Of a stretch of 64,000 nt of DNA, positions 1-10,907 are shown piece after piece; position 1 is the first letter of the stretch; each line of letters starts with the position of its first letter. A program made the position numbers and the translations under genes. Where the stretch lies: contig CM042087.1 in NCBI GenBank assembly GCA_023512835.1, positions 53,732,765-53,796,764 of the forward strand, in the 5' to 3' direction. This stretch comes from Taxillus chinensis (taxonomy: Eukaryota; Streptophyta; Magnoliopsida; Santalales; Loranthaceae). A model generated the notes under the pieces. The model did not search any database. It saw only the letters and a program-made list of their open reading frames with translations, and was not told the DNA's origin.

Positions 1-150
1 ACTATCATGGTAGTTAAAGCGTATAAATAAACCACAGTACATATGAGCAATAATCAAACAATTTAGCACAACAGTTAAATATATGCAACAGTATAATTAA
101 AATAACCTCCTAATCCTTAGTTCTAGACCTAACTCTCTAAAGTGTTCATG

Positions 151-170
151 TCCCCAGCAGAGTCGCCAGC
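151..170 (-). other. Primer binding site of Ogre copy A
   Basis: Immediately inside the LTR the minus strand reads GCTGGCGACTCTGCTGGGGA. The same word abuts the 5' LTR of Ogre B at 33220-33238. It is not the initiator-Met type used by the other elements here. A TGGCGACTC-type PBS is what I associate with the Tat/Ogre lineage; the exact tRNA was not checked. Confidence 0.75.
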
Positions 171-3091
171 TGTCATCACTGGTTTTCGTCCGGGCCCTTT
201 TGGGGTGAGCTCAAACTAGACCAATGGTGAGAAAATTTAGAGTCGCCACCAACTGTTTTTGGGGTACAGTTGGATACCCTCTACTTTGAGTAGTTTTAAG
301 TGTATGGTCTGCGTTTATCAGAGATGGGTTCGGGAGTTGGTTACGTGTAGGGAAGGAATAGCACCCCTACAGCGCCCTTTCGGTATCTAATTTAGGAGGA
401 GGAGGTTTTATTTTATTCATACTGCCATAACTGGGTTAAGTTTCCTAAAAAGTCTATGATTTTTATTTAGCTAAATTATTTATTAAGGTCATGGTTAAAA
501 TGGATTTATCCTAAATTTCTAAAGGGAATCCTAAAAAGTTTTGGGTTTTGTTTGAAATGGAGAACGAGACCCTATGGGTTGGTTTTGGATTTTTGGTTTT
601 GTTTTGGAGTCCTAGAAAATGATTTTTTATTTTCCCCTTTTTTTGTTTTTTTTTGTCTTGTTTTGTTTTGTTTTTTGTTGGAAGACATTTGGAATACATT
701 TCATGAAAACATTTTCAAAACATGTTGTTGAAGATATTTTTAAAAAAGGATATTTTATTGAAAAAACGTTTTGTTTTGTTTTGTTTTGTTGTTTTGTTTT
801 TTTTTTTTTTTTTTTTTTTTTTGAAAACATTTTGAAAATCATTTATTGAAAACATTTTTAAAAAAACACGTTTGTTTTTTTTTTTGTGTTTTCTTTTTTT
901 GTTGTTTTTGAAATTGAAAATGCATATATCAAAATAGATGTGGAGTGTGTGAGTGTGACATCCACAAAAATGAAATCACTCTTTTTTTTTCTTTTCTTTT
1001 TCTTCATCCTTTCCCTTTGCACTCTCTCTTTTTTCCTTTGCTGTTTTTTTTACTACACTTTACATATTACACATACACATAGGAAGAAATACAGGGAAAA
1101 TGCAATGGAAAAAGGTTGAAAAGCAATTACATCAAATGTAGATAAACTAAAAAAAACGAAAATTAGAAAAATGCTAAAACAAATACACCAAATATAGGTA
1201 CAAATCAGCTGAAAAAAGGAGTGAAAAGATAAAGGCTGAACCGACTTTGAATCTTCTGCTTGAGCTCCCACTGATGCTGATGGTCACCGCCTGCTTAGAA
1301 CCAGCAAGATTTGACAACGAGGTTTGTGAGGGGGGTTTCTTGGTATTTGAAGAGATGTATTTTCTGGGTTTGAGATCCTTGCTAGCTGGAAATAAGGAGG
1401 GTAAGCGTGAGGAGTGGGGATTGGAACAGGATTGGTATCCCCCTCTCTCTGTTTTTTGACGGCTCGGTTGATCTCTCTCACGATGATGGCTCTCCTTTTT
1501 TTTCTCTCTGTTTTTTTGGGTCCTCCTCCCTCCTTTTTGATGGCTCTCTTCCACGAAAACAAGCTATCCTCTCTTTTTCTTTTTCTGCACTGAGATGATG
1601 GAGGGTGTAATGGTGGTAGCAGGTTTCAATAATGAAGGGTCTCTCTGTGTGTTTTTTTTTTTTGTAGGGATGAAGCTGGGGACGGAAGAATTTTTCTTGT
1701 GCGTGGGAGTCTCAGGCCTTCTCTCTTTTTTTTTGTTTCTTGGTTTGAACCCTTCTTTTTTCTAACAAATTTTTTTCCTCTCCCAAGAATCTCTCCCCTG
1801 CGCTGGGACGATGAGGGCTCTTTTTAAAGTGCTGCAGAAGAGTTTTTTGGCTGGACTGTCATAATTGCTGCATTATTTGATGCAGTATTTTAATTTGCAG
1901 GTTTTGATGCCTTGTCGGGAGGACAGCGTGTGCGGGAAACAGGGCAGCTCGTGATTGCCTTTTTCAAGTTTGTATTTTAGTAGCACATGTGACCGACAGG
2001 TCGTTGAGAAATGATTCTTTGTTAGTTGGCCAGCGCAGAAGACGAACCCCGTGAACGACCAGCGAGAGGAAAAAAAGAAACCCGTGAGAAAAAAGCCGGC
2101 GCGAAAAGCCAGCGAGAAAAAATCAGCGAAGGCAGAAAGGGTCGGAGGTTCGAAGTGTCGGCAGGTCGGAGCGTCGGCAGGGTCGAAGATTCGGTGGGTT
2201 GAATTTCAGTGGGCCAAAAGTCAACGGCCAACGGGTCGAAGTGTCGGCAGGTCGAAGGTCGGAGGTTAACAGGCTTCGAGGGTCCGTGGGTCGTAGGTCA
2301 AGGTTCGAATGTTCGCAGGTCAAGGCATCGCAGGGTCAAGGGTCGAAGGGTCGAAGGTCGGAGTGTCGGCAGCGAGGCTTCGATGCTTCGAGGCTTCGAG
2401 GCTCCGAGGCTTCGATGCTTCGAGGCTTCAGGGCTTCGAGGCTTCGGGGCTTCGAGCTTCGGGGCTTCGAGGCTTCGGGCCTTCGAGCTTCGGGTCTTCG
2501 AGGCTTCGAGGCTTCAGGGCTTCGAGGCTTCGAGGCTTCGGGGCTTCGGGGCTTCGAAAGTCAACGGGTCGCAGTGTCGGCAGGTCAACGGTCAATTTTT
2601 TTTTAACTTTTAATTACCTTCTTACCCCCACCAAAAATGCAAAAATGGATAACTTTCCAGGAATTGTTTGGGGAGATCCGTATTCGCCTACATAGGCATT
2701 TTGAAGAGTTTCGCATGATCACTTTTGCGGGCAGTTTGACCAGGGGCATTGACCGTCTTTTGGCAAGTTTGACTTTTTCCAACGAAAGTTGTTTTGGCCA
2801 TAACTTCTTCATTTTAAGTCCGGTTTGAGCTCGGTCAAGTGCGTTGGTCTCCATTTTTCATCCTCCATCACCTGGTGTTGGTCTTGGGGCGCTTCAAGGA
2901 CTTGTAGCAAAAGTCATTAATTTTGAACTTCCCCATCCGTGTCAATTGTATCCATCTCGTGCAGATTGGGGTAGACCATTCCTTGGAAGTATGGGATCAC
3001 TGTGGACCTGTTCAATAAGGTATATGGCATGGGCAGGAAGGTATATCAAATGGGGTTAGTATGTCCAACCCGGACAAAATAGGGTCCTACA
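171..3091 (-). repeat. 5' LTR of Ogre copy A (2.9 kb)
   Basis: On the plus strand it runs from TGTCATCACTGG to GGGTCCTACA, so it has TG...CA ends. It aligns along its length with LTRs at 14595-21795 (interrupted) and 33239-36262. It contains long T-rich runs (600-1060), a block of GTCGAAGG/GGCTTCGA short repeats near 2100-2560, and a conserved unique block at 2620-3091. ORFs here come from repeat periodicity and are not genes. Confidence 0.9.
2374..2558. repeat. GGCTTCGA-type minisatellite inside Ogre LTR
   Basis: Imperfect 8-10 bp units such as GAGGCTTCGA and GGGCTTCGAG are repeated about 20 times. Homologous arrays of different length lie in the Ogre B LTRs (about 21070-21255 and 35610-35735). 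A similar array sits in the LTR of the unrelated Tekay element G (47213-47465). Confidence 0.85.
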
Positions 3092-3555
3092 ATGTGTATG
3101 TTTTGATGACCATTCAGACATACAACACTTAAAAGGACTTCAATGACCATTTGTAGTTCCTTGGCCTATGTTTATCATGTTTTCAATTAAACAACCCCAA
3201 TACCATGAGTCAGTAGAGATAACATAGGGAGGTGAAATTGTGACCCTAGATGCCTTAATCCTTGATTTTAAATCCAACATTTTTCTAATTGTTTTTATTG
3301 CAATTCTGAATTTCAGTAGTTATAAAGTAAGTTTTTGAAAGAAAGCAAAGTTTATTTGCCAAGACATTGTTAGAAGCAAGATTAATTTGGTGATTTGAGT
3401 TGAAAGCTAGATAACTTGGTAATCTCTGTGGGATCGATTCCTTTCTTATCGCTGTTCTGTTTAGCATTAATTAAGGGAACTTATAATATTTTGAGAAGGG
3501 ATTTAAACGACAGTAGCCTAACCCTCTTTTGAGTGACGCATCACTAAGTCCCGTC
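3092..3555. other. Unassigned AT-rich stretch, possible U5 end of an old LTR
   Basis: No ORF is convincing. The phrase AATCTCTGTGGGATCGATTC (3420-3439) is typical of the end of Athila-like and some other plant LTRs. It could therefore be a remnant of the 5' LTR of the Athila element seen from 48355 onward, but no match to the Athila LTR start at 63922 is visible in this stretch. Confidence 0.25.
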
Positions 3556-3785
3556 TGTCACCAACATTCATATAAGAGGTCACACCTATATGAATTTACA
3601 TATATATATATATATATATTATAACAATAATGATAATACTTGACAAATTATATACCATGGGTCTAACCCCGGAATGGGTACTAGAAGAGACAGAACCCCT
3701 ACCTCAAGGATCCTTCACGTTCTTGCCTCCACGCCAAACGCCGTCCACTCCCGCGAATCACCACAGCAAGATCAGAAGCTCTCCT

Positions 3786-3876
<91 letters not shown>

Positions 3877-4434
3877 ACGGTTGCGGTGGCTGACGGAAAA
3901 CCCTAAACCTAAAAGACCTCCACCTCTTTATATAGACATCACAACATCAAAACGACGCAGTTTTGATTAAGTGAATCCCAACATCAAAATGACGTAGTTT
4001 TGATGGAACAGGCTATAACCTTCCCGCATCCACACAAGACAAAATACCCACAATTCCAACACGCCCCTTTAGGAAAAGATGATTGGAATCATAAAACCAT
4101 GGTGATGGTGCAAAAATATGGTTGCACGCCATAATGCACGTCATATCCCCATATGACATGCAGCTCCAAATGATGTGAAATTTTACCCCAAGCTTCCTTG
4201 AACCATGTAGAAGGCAGGCATGCAATAAAAACCTTGCACGTCATAATGCCCTATATCACGTGCACTCTATTTCTGCCTCCCTAGGCTGCCCTCTTTCGTC
4301 AAAAGTTCTCTATTTGGTAAATAAAATGATTTGGCTGAAGTCCATGAGTAGAAGTTCCCCAAAAACTAGAAAATTGCCACTCAAAAGGCAAAACTATGAC
4401 TAACTCCACACATCCCAAAACACGGGTCATTACA
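3556..4434 (-). repeat. Inverted Tekay-like LTR fragment
   Basis: Read on the minus strand it begins TGTAATGACCCGTGTTTTGG at 4434, which resembles the starts TGTAAGGACCC at 38268 and 44361. A TATA-like TATATAAAG (3926-3934) is followed by a long GA tract, the same order as in the other Tekay LTRs. Blocks near 4120-4260 match 45260-45410 of the solo LTR. The far end is uncertain: TGTCA at 3556 is only a candidate, and no target duplication was found. Confidence 0.5.
3796..3874. repeat. (CT)n microsatellite
   Basis: About 79 bp of pure CT dinucleotides, preceded by a C run. It is GA on the minus strand, downstream of the TATA-like box of the inverted LTR. Related GA tracts lie at 43732-43782 and 44706-44745. 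Confidence 0.95.
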
Positions 4435-4485
4435 AATGGGCAGTCAAAACCTGTTTCCAAGGTTGACAGAAATTAGGGCATGACA
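4435..4485 (+). repeat. Last 50 bp of the 5' LTR of Ty3 element E
   Basis: TGGGCAGTC...TTTCCAAG...GGGCATGACA aligns with the last 50 bp of the solo LTR ending at 47191. It ends TGACA directly before a PBS, so it is the 3' end of a 5' LTR. The rest of the LTR has been displaced by the inverted fragment to its left. Confidence 0.6.
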
Positions 4486-4488
4486 ATA

Positions 4489-4500
4489 TGGTATCAGAGT
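4489..4500 (+). other. Primer binding site of element E
   Basis: TGGTATCAGAGT, complementary to the 3' end of initiator tRNA-Met apart from the last base, lies 3 nt after the LTR end at 4485. This is the usual arrangement in plant Ty3 chromoviruses. Confidence 0.7.
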
Positions 4501-4525
4501 GACGTTCATGGTCTAGTAGGCCTAG

Positions 4526-4980
4526 TGTTAGGAATAATGAAGCAAAGAAACAGAAAACAGAAAATCACACCACAAACAGGAACACCAGATTTACGTGGTT
4601 CACCCCAGAATAGGGTTACGTCCACGGGCAGCGGCAGAATAATTCACTATATCAAAGAGAGGAGTACAGATTACAGATATTCAGATTACAGATATTCAGA
4701 TGGTACAGAACAAATTATAGAAAAATAGAACAGATGGCGGAGAGAGACAGATTACTGCACAGCCAGACAGATTACAGATCAGATCCCTCGCGCAAAGCCT
4801 TGCTCCGTGTGATAGGCTTAGCCGAATAAAGAGAAAGTAGGAAAGCAGACACTCTGTTTCATGCACCCACACCGCACCAAACAATACATATATATAGATA
4901 TCTGAAAAAGAAAAAAGGCAGTTGCCTTTTTATATCTTCTTTCCTTTTACCGTTTTGAGTTTCCTTTACGTCACCTCACA
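4526..4980 (-). repeat. 3' LTR of the Copia element
   Basis: 455 bp with TG...CA ends, nearly identical to 9497-9951. It lies downstream of pol on the minus strand. Confidence 0.93.
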
Positions 4981-4992
4981 AATCTCCACCTT
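4981..4992 (-). other. Polypurine tract of the Copia element
   Basis: The minus strand reads AAGGTGGAGATT immediately before the 3' LTR, a purine-rich primer for plus-strand synthesis. Confidence 0.75.
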
Positions 4993-5072
4993 GACGTAAA
5001 GTCAGAAACAACTCCTCAACAAAAAACAGCATAGTGATAAACCTGTATCTGCCGCTACCAGCCCGCCACGGG

Positions 5073-7193
5073 CTAAATCAAACTGTAGACATTGAGCAAG
5101 TCAAGACAATGCTTAAACTTGCTCGGTGGAACTGGTTTAGTAAACATATCAGCTGGGTTATCCTTGGTGCCAACTTTCTTCACACTAATTCTTCTTTCAT
5201 TACGAATGAAGTGATATCTGACATCAATGTGTTTAGTCCTCTCATGATGCACCTGATCTTTTGCCAAGCAGATAGTACTCAAGCTATCACAAAACACAGT
5301 TGCTTGGTCTTGCTGCAACCCCAGATCATTAACCAATCCTTTTAACCAGATGCCTTCTTTTGTTGCTTCTGTCAACGCCATATATTCAGCTTCAGTGGTT
5401 GACAGAGCTACTGACGGCTGTAACGTAGCTTTCCAACTGATAACAGAACCGCCTACAGTGAAGACATAACCAGTCATGGACCTTCGTCCATCTAAATCAG
5501 CTGCTTAATCAGAATCTGAATAACCAGTAAGGACGCAATTCTCACTATCACCATACACAAGGCCAATATCAGATGTGCCCCGGAGATACCTGAAAATGCG
5601 TTTCACTGCCTGCCAATGCTCTCTGCTCGGCTGACTCATAAACCGACTAACCATACTGACTGCTTGTGCAAGATCTGGTCTAGTGCACACCATAGCATAC
5701 ATTAAACTCCCAACTGCACTAGCATACGGAACTCGAGACATGTACTCCTTTTCAGCTTCTGACTGAGATGCAAGAGCCGTAGAGAGCCGAAAATTTGCAT
5801 CAGATGGAGTACTCAAAGGTTTAGCATTAGATATGCCAAACTTTGTCAAAATTTTCTGAATATAGCTCTTTTAAGACAGAAAGAGCTTTCGCCGCGAACG
5901 ATCTCGATATATCTCAATTCCAAGAATCTTCTTGGCTGATCCAAGATCCTTCATATCAAATTCTGAACTCAGAAGTTTCTTCATCTTCTGAATAGCTGAC
6001 ATGTCCCTAGCTGCAATGAGCATATCATCTACATATAATAACAGATAGATGAATGACTCATCCTCCAACTTGCTGTGATAAACACAACAATCATAGGGAC
6101 TTCTGCTGTAGCCATGTTTGACCATGAAACTATCAAACTTCTTATACCATTGGCGCGGTGATTGCTTCAGTCCATAGAGAGATTTCTTCAGCCTGCAGAC
6201 ATAGTCTTCTTTTCCCTCTATAGAAAATCCTTCTGGTTGACTCATCAAGATATCCTCTTCCAACTCTCCATGTAGGAAAGCTGTTTTCACATCAAGCTGC
6301 TCTAGCTCCAAGTTCTGATGCGCAACTAGCGCTAGCAATAGACGGATAGAAGTGTGTCTGACAACTGGCGAGAATATCTCATTATAATCCACACCTTCCT
6401 TCTGACTGAACCCCTTGGCAACTAGGCGAGCTTTGTATTTGACTCCAGCATCATCCAGATTTCCAGTCTTCTTTTTGAAGACCCACTTGCAGCTAACCAC
6501 TCGACGCTCCTTTGGAAGTTTGACTAACTCCCAAGTCTGATTCCTGTAAAGGGACTCCATTTCTTCACCCATTGCAGCAACCCAATTTGCTGCTTCAGCA
6601 CCACTGATAGCCTCTCGGAAGCTAGAGGGTTCAGGAGACTCTATCTCTTCAGCGGCTTGTAGGGCATAAGCAACCATATCTTCAAAACCATATCTGATAG
6701 GTGGTTTGATCTGTCTCCTAGATCTGTCGGTGGCAATACTGTGTGTATCAACAGGTGGCTGCTCTGCTTCAACTTCTGACTGTGGTTCATAATTTTGCTG
6801 ATCAGTTTCTGATGAACCATGTTGATGTGTTCCAGCTGCAGTCACATCAAACTCCACCTGTTTGCTGACACCATCACCTGTTTCTGAAACAACAGACTCT
6901 ATACCAGGGTGAAGCAGAGATTTTTCATTAAAAGTTACACTCCTACTAAGAATAACTTTACTTTCAGATGGAGACCAGATTTTATAACCTTTCACACCTG
7001 AGCCATAGCCCATAAACAAGCCCTTTTTAGCTCGAGACTCTAGCTTGCCTTCACTAACATGATAATAAGCAGGACAACCAAATATTCTAAGATTAGAATA
7101 ATCAGCGAGTTTACCAGACCATACCTCAAATGGAGTTTTACAGTTGATAGCAGTTGCTGGGCTACGATTCACCAAATAGCACGCCGTGTTCAC
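5073..7193 (-). pseudogene. Copia pol, integrase C-terminus, RT and RNase H
   Basis: The stretch from 7193 to 5871 carries the end of the integrase and the RVT_2-type reverse transcriptase, with the catalytic YVDDML motif near 6010-6030 and the preceding KSLYGLKQSPRQWY block. After a stop at 5871 (probably CAA to TAA) the same frame continues through PYASAVGSLMYAM to 5505. After a second stop it continues into RNase H, with [10 protein letters not shown] and the CDS and KHIDVRYHF blocks, ending at 5073. The sequence closely resembles the Tnt1/Tork lineage. The frame is otherwise open, so the two stops are late damage. It is shifted in frame relative to the upstream gag-integrase portion. Confidence 0.88.
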
Positions 7194-7216
7194 ACCTCAG
7201 CCCAGAAAGGCTCTCT

Positions 7217-8773
7217 TCATCCAGCTTGGGAAAGCATGCACCGTGCTCTCTCCAACAGAGTCCTGTTCATTCTTTCTGCCACTCCATTCTGCTGTGGAGT
7301 ATCCCTGATTGTCCGGTGTCTTGCAATACCCTGATCTGAACAAAACTGATCAAACTCCTTAGAACAAAACTCTAACCCATTGTCAGTACGTAAACGTTTG
7401 AGTTTCTTCCCAGTTTGATTTTCTACCAAAATCTTCCACTCCTTGAAGATCTTGAACACCTCGCTCTTGTGTTTCATCATGTATATCCATGTCATCCTTG
7501 AAGAATCATCAATCAACAAAAGGAAGTACCTAGCACCTCCCAATGATGGAACACGAGATGGACCCCAACAATCGGAATGAACATAGTCAAGAGTCGCCTT
7601 GGTTCTGTGAATTGCATCTTTAAACTGAACCCGCTTCTGCTTTCCAAATACACAATGCTCACAGAAACCCATATCAACTGTCTGATGGCCTTCAAGAAGA
7701 CCCTGCTTACTCAGAATTATCATCCCCTTTTCACTCATATGCCCAAGATGCATATGCCACAATTTGGTCTGATCTGATGAATCAAAGGACGATACAGCTA
7801 CAGAACCAGAAACTGTAGTTCCTTGCAGAATATAGAGAGTATTTTGCTTAACTCCTATCATTACTACCAAGGAACCTCTAATTACCTTCAAGACTCCACC
7901 TTCAAATGAACCTTTGCAGCCCAACTGATCCAGAGTACCCAAGGATATGAGATTCTTCTTCAGCTGTGGAACATGTCGAACATTGGTGAGCGTTCTGACG
8001 ACACCATCATGCATCTGAATCTGAACTGAACCAATACCTATTACTCTGCACATGGTATCATTACTCATAATGACGTTTCCACCATCGATTTTCTCATATG
8101 TTGAGAACCGCTCCCTGTTTGGGGTCATATGATAAGAACAACCTGAGTCCATCACCCATGTATCTATCGGGTGAGACTGATTAGCAGCAATCAAAACCAA
8201 ATCAGATTCAAATGAGGTATCCATCTCTGATACAGCTGCAACCTTTTCTTTTGCATTGTTTTCTCTTGCCTGCTTCTTCGGACACTGATTTTTCCAATGT
8301 CCACGTTCCTTACAGTAATTGCAAATATCTGTCTGATTGATATTACCTCTGCTTTTGTTGTTATTCTTATATGACTGATGACCCCTGAACTTCTCAGAAT
8401 TCATCACAACCAGGCCACTAGAATTATCAGAACTAGTTCCTGAAGCCTTGTGACGAAGCTCACGTGTATGGAGTGCTGACCTGACTTCTTCCAGACTGAT
8501 TGTTTCTTTTCCAACAACAAATGAATTCACAAAATTCTCATACGAAGGAGGTAAAGAAACAAGTAATATAAGGGCTGCATCCTCATCATCAATTTTGACA
8601 TCCACATTTCGCAAATCCATCAAAATTGAATTCAAATCATCAAGGTGATCTTTTAAGAATTTACCTTCATCCATTCGGAGAGAGAACAGACGTTGCTTTA
8701 AAAGCAACTTATTCGTCAGAGATTTTGTCATGTAGAGACTCTCCAATTTCAGCCACGCCTGCAGATTCTTCAT
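7217..8773 (-). pseudogene. Copia gag C-terminal half, protease and integrase core
   Basis: This 518-codon open stretch begins inside gag (UBN2-like helical region). It contains a CCHC knuckle CNYCKERGHWKNQC near 8320, the protease site WVMDSGCSYHM near 8150, the GAG-pre-integrase block LWHMHLGHM near 7730, and integrase acidic residues in SDCWGP and TDNGLEF. PQQNGVAERMN supplies the third acidic residue. It ends by a frameshift at about 7217, just before the part resuming at 7193. Order and motifs are those of a Copia polyprotein. Confidence 0.88.
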
Positions 8774-8996
8774 CTGCTACTTCACAAATAATTTCATCTG
8801 ACAAACAGAGCAGAATTGTCGAATGAGCTTTCTCCTCCATGACAGCCAAAACAGATTCTTCTACGGTAACAGATTGTTTCTCAGCAAGCGGAGCCCAGAT
8901 ACCTTGCTGTTTCAATAACGCACGCATCTTAATATGCCACAAACTGAAATTATTTTTGCCAGTGAATTTATCGATCTTCATAGTGTGTGATTCCAT
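8709..8996 (-). pseudogene. Copia gag N-terminus
   Basis: The ATG at 8996 opens with MESHTMKIDKFTGKNNFSLW, the typical Tork-type gag start in which a short N-terminus is followed by a W-rich block. It runs 95 codons and then meets a frameshift within 8709-8773, where the downstream frame takes over. The start codon lies about 35 bp downstream (minus strand) of the second PBS-like site at 9031-9047. Confidence 0.85.
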
Positions 8997-9030
8997 CTTT
9001 GCTCAAGAACAAATTCCCCAGACGAACCAA

Positions 9031-9234
9031 CAGCTCTGATACCAATTTGTTAGGATCTAGTCAAGACACAGGCCCACCCATTTGTCACAATATTGTCCGC
9101 TTTGGGCTCGCCACATCGGCCCGCACGGCTTTAAAACGCGTTGTTACATTTTTGGGCTTGCTTCATCATATAAGCTTCTTGACTTCTCCTTTTTCTTCCG
9201 ATATGGGACACAATTTCCCAACAATCTCCCCCTT
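9031..9234 (-). repeat. TRIM-like LTR with its own PBS and PPT inside the Copia leader
   Basis: On the minus strand the order is AAGGGGGAGAT (9234-9224, PPT-like), a 176-bp segment with TG...CA ends (9223-9048) and then TTGGTATCAGAGCTG (9045-9031, iMet PBS). This lies between the main PBS of the 455-bp LTR and gag. The segment contains wording typical of TRIM LTRs, such as CCCATATCGGAAG and GACAATATTGTGACA. It is unrelated to the 455-bp LTRs. Confidence 0.7.
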
Positions 9235-9476
9235 GTGACATATCGAACTACAACATAGGCTAGAGATGCACCTATGAAACTGATGAGCTGCCACCATGTG
9301 GGCCGTCATGGGAGCTCCCCCTCAATGTATATTCTGATTGAGAGCAGACAGATTCGATCACCTAAAGACAAGGATTTGTATTCCAATCCGATACCGCCGC
9401 ACACTACGGGACACGCCGCTCGGCCACAGACTACACCGAGAAGACTTTCGATATAATGGAACACCAGATGGAGACA
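9235..9476 (-). other. Copia leader insert of unknown origin
   Basis: 242 bp between the main PBS and the PPT-like tract, without a credible ORF. By position it would be the internal region of a miniature element ending at the PPT-like tract, but no matching 5' LTR is present. Confidence 0.4.
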
Positions 9477-9494
9477 ACCAGGCTCTGATACCAA
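9477..9494 (-). other. Primer binding site of the Copia element
   Basis: Next to the 5' LTR the minus strand reads TTGGTATCAGAGCCTGGT, the initiator tRNA-Met complement. Confidence 0.85.
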
Positions 9495-9496
9495 TT

Positions 9497-9951
9497 TGTT
9501 AGGAATATTAAGTAAAGAAACAGAAAACAGAAAATCACACCACAAACAGGAACACCAGATTTACGTGGTTCACCCCAGAATAGGGTTACGTCCACGGGCA
9601 GCGGCAGAATAATTCACTATATCAAAGAGAGGAGTACAGATTACAGATATTCAGATTGCCAGATATTCAGATGGCACAGAACAAATTATAGAAAAACAGA
9701 ACAGATGGCGGAGAGAGACAGATTACTGCACAGCCAGACAGATTGCAGATCAGATCCCTCGCGCAAAGCCTTGCTCCGTGCGACAGGCTTAGCCGAATAA
9801 AGAGAAAGTAGGAAAGCAGACACTCTGTTTCATGCACCCACACCGCACCAAACAATACATATATATAGATATCTGAAAAAGAAAAAAGGCAGTTGCCTTT
9901 TTATATCTTCTTTCCTTTTACCGTTTTGAGTTTCCTTTACGTCACCTCACA
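9497..9951 (-). repeat. 5' LTR of the Copia element
   Basis: 455 bp, TG...CA. On the minus strand CTATATATATG near 9858-9870 is a plausible TATA box. It is followed by the target duplication CCTAG (9952-9956). Confidence 0.93.
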
Positions 9952-9956
9952 CCTAG

Positions 9957-10907
9957 GATAGTGGGGAGGGATAATTACTTTTGAGATGCTCAAAAGGCAA
10001 TGCAGAACATGTAGAGTCTAAGGACTTTGCAAGTCCCACATTGGCTGGGGAAGAGAACGAAGCGTACCTCTTAAGAGGGCTTGGAGACCTCTCATAGCAC
10101 GAGGCCTTTTGGGGTGCTCATGTGCCACTACGAAACACAAAATCAGGGATTGGGCTTGGGCCATGAACCGGACAATATCGTGCTACGGGGGACTTGGGCT
10201 GTTACAAATGGTATCAGAGTTGGGGATTGAGTCAGTGTGCTATAATCCCATAGGGACGTGGGCCTCCTAAGGGGGCCTGGATTGTGGAGTCTAAGGACTT
10301 TGCAAGTCTCACATTGGCTAGGTAGGAGAACGAAGCGTGCCTCTTAAGAGGGTGTGGGGACCTCTCCTAGCATGAGGCCTTTTGGGGTGCCTTTGTGGCA
10401 CTGCCAGAAACAAAACCGGGGATTAGGCTTATGCCTTAAACCAGACAATATCGTGTTACGGGGGACTTGGGTTGTTATAGAACACACCTGATCACCGTGG
10501 TTTTATTTGGTTTTCTGGGGTATACTCAAGGTAGTTAGACCATGGATTAGGACATTCACATTGGGTTTAAATGCATACATGCATTGGCATTAGGGCACTA
10601 GTTTGACTTTAATTGTTATTATTATTATTTTAAAATATATTGTTATGCAGTGATAATTGAAAATGTGAACATTTTGATAACTGCTAAGAACCTTATTTCT
10701 AAATTACATCTGTGCAATTTTGATGATGGTATGTGTATTGATGACATATGAATTCATAGTATATCTATGAAATGTGAACTCATAAATTTTGTATGGTGAT
10801 GATATCTACATTGATAAAATATTGCTTGAATACCTCATGGTCCTAGGGATGAGGGTGTAAAGAGTTGAGTGGTGTTGACCCTAGTTTTATTTATTTATTG
10901 TGTAGAT
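9957..10907 (+). other. Leader of element E, interrupted by a TRIM
   Basis: Non-coding sequence between the PBS and gag start of E. It includes the TRIM at 10010-10479. The remainder (10485-10907) is AT-rich with no ORF of note. Confidence 0.55.
10010..10479 (+). mobile_element. 470-bp TRIM (miniature LTR element)
   Basis: Two 197-bp LTRs (10010-10206 and 10283-10479) flank only 76 bp of internal sequence. The internal part begins with an iMet PBS (TGGTATCAGAGT, 10209-10220) and ends in the purine-rich CCTAAGGGGGCCTGGAT. GAACA is duplicated at 10005-10009 and 10480-10484. The LTRs differ at roughly 15 percent of sites, so the insertion is old. The right LTR ends TA rather than CA. It encodes nothing. 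Confidence 0.88.

Larger units (their letters stand above)
1..3091 (-). mobile_element. Ogre-type Ty3 element copy A, 5' end only
   Basis: Positions 1-170 match the leader of the complete Ogre at 33062-33238 almost base for base, and 171-3091 matches its LTRs. On the minus strand the order is LTR, then PBS, then leader, so this is the 5' end of a second Ogre and its coding body lies beyond position 1. No coding sequence of this copy is in the window. The expected target duplication beside 3091 would be ATGTG (3092-3096); its partner lies outside. Confidence 0.85.
4526..9951 (-). mobile_element. Copia element, Tork/Tnt1-like, complete with LTRs and TSD
   Basis: Two 455-bp LTRs (4526-4980 and 9497-9951) bound the element. 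It is flanked by the 5-bp duplication CCTAG at 4521-4525 and 9952-9956. The minus strand carries gag, protease, integrase, RT and RNase H in that order, which is the Copia order. The LTRs differ at roughly ten sites, many of them C/T or G/A. The coding region has at least two frameshifts and two in-frame stops, so it is not autonomous now. Confidence 0.93.

Noticed and set aside
627..842. Lys/Asn-rich ORFs near T-rich tracts (also around 15217 and 33585)
   Set aside because: Low-complexity translation of poly-T runs inside Ogre LTRs.
3630..3970. Ser-Leu repeat ORFs
   Set aside because: Direct translation of the (CT)n microsatellite.
3556..4434. Complete solo LTR in inverse orientation with TSD
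   Set aside because: The start at 4434 is good, but the other end is uncertain and no 5-bp duplication was found; kept only as a fragment.
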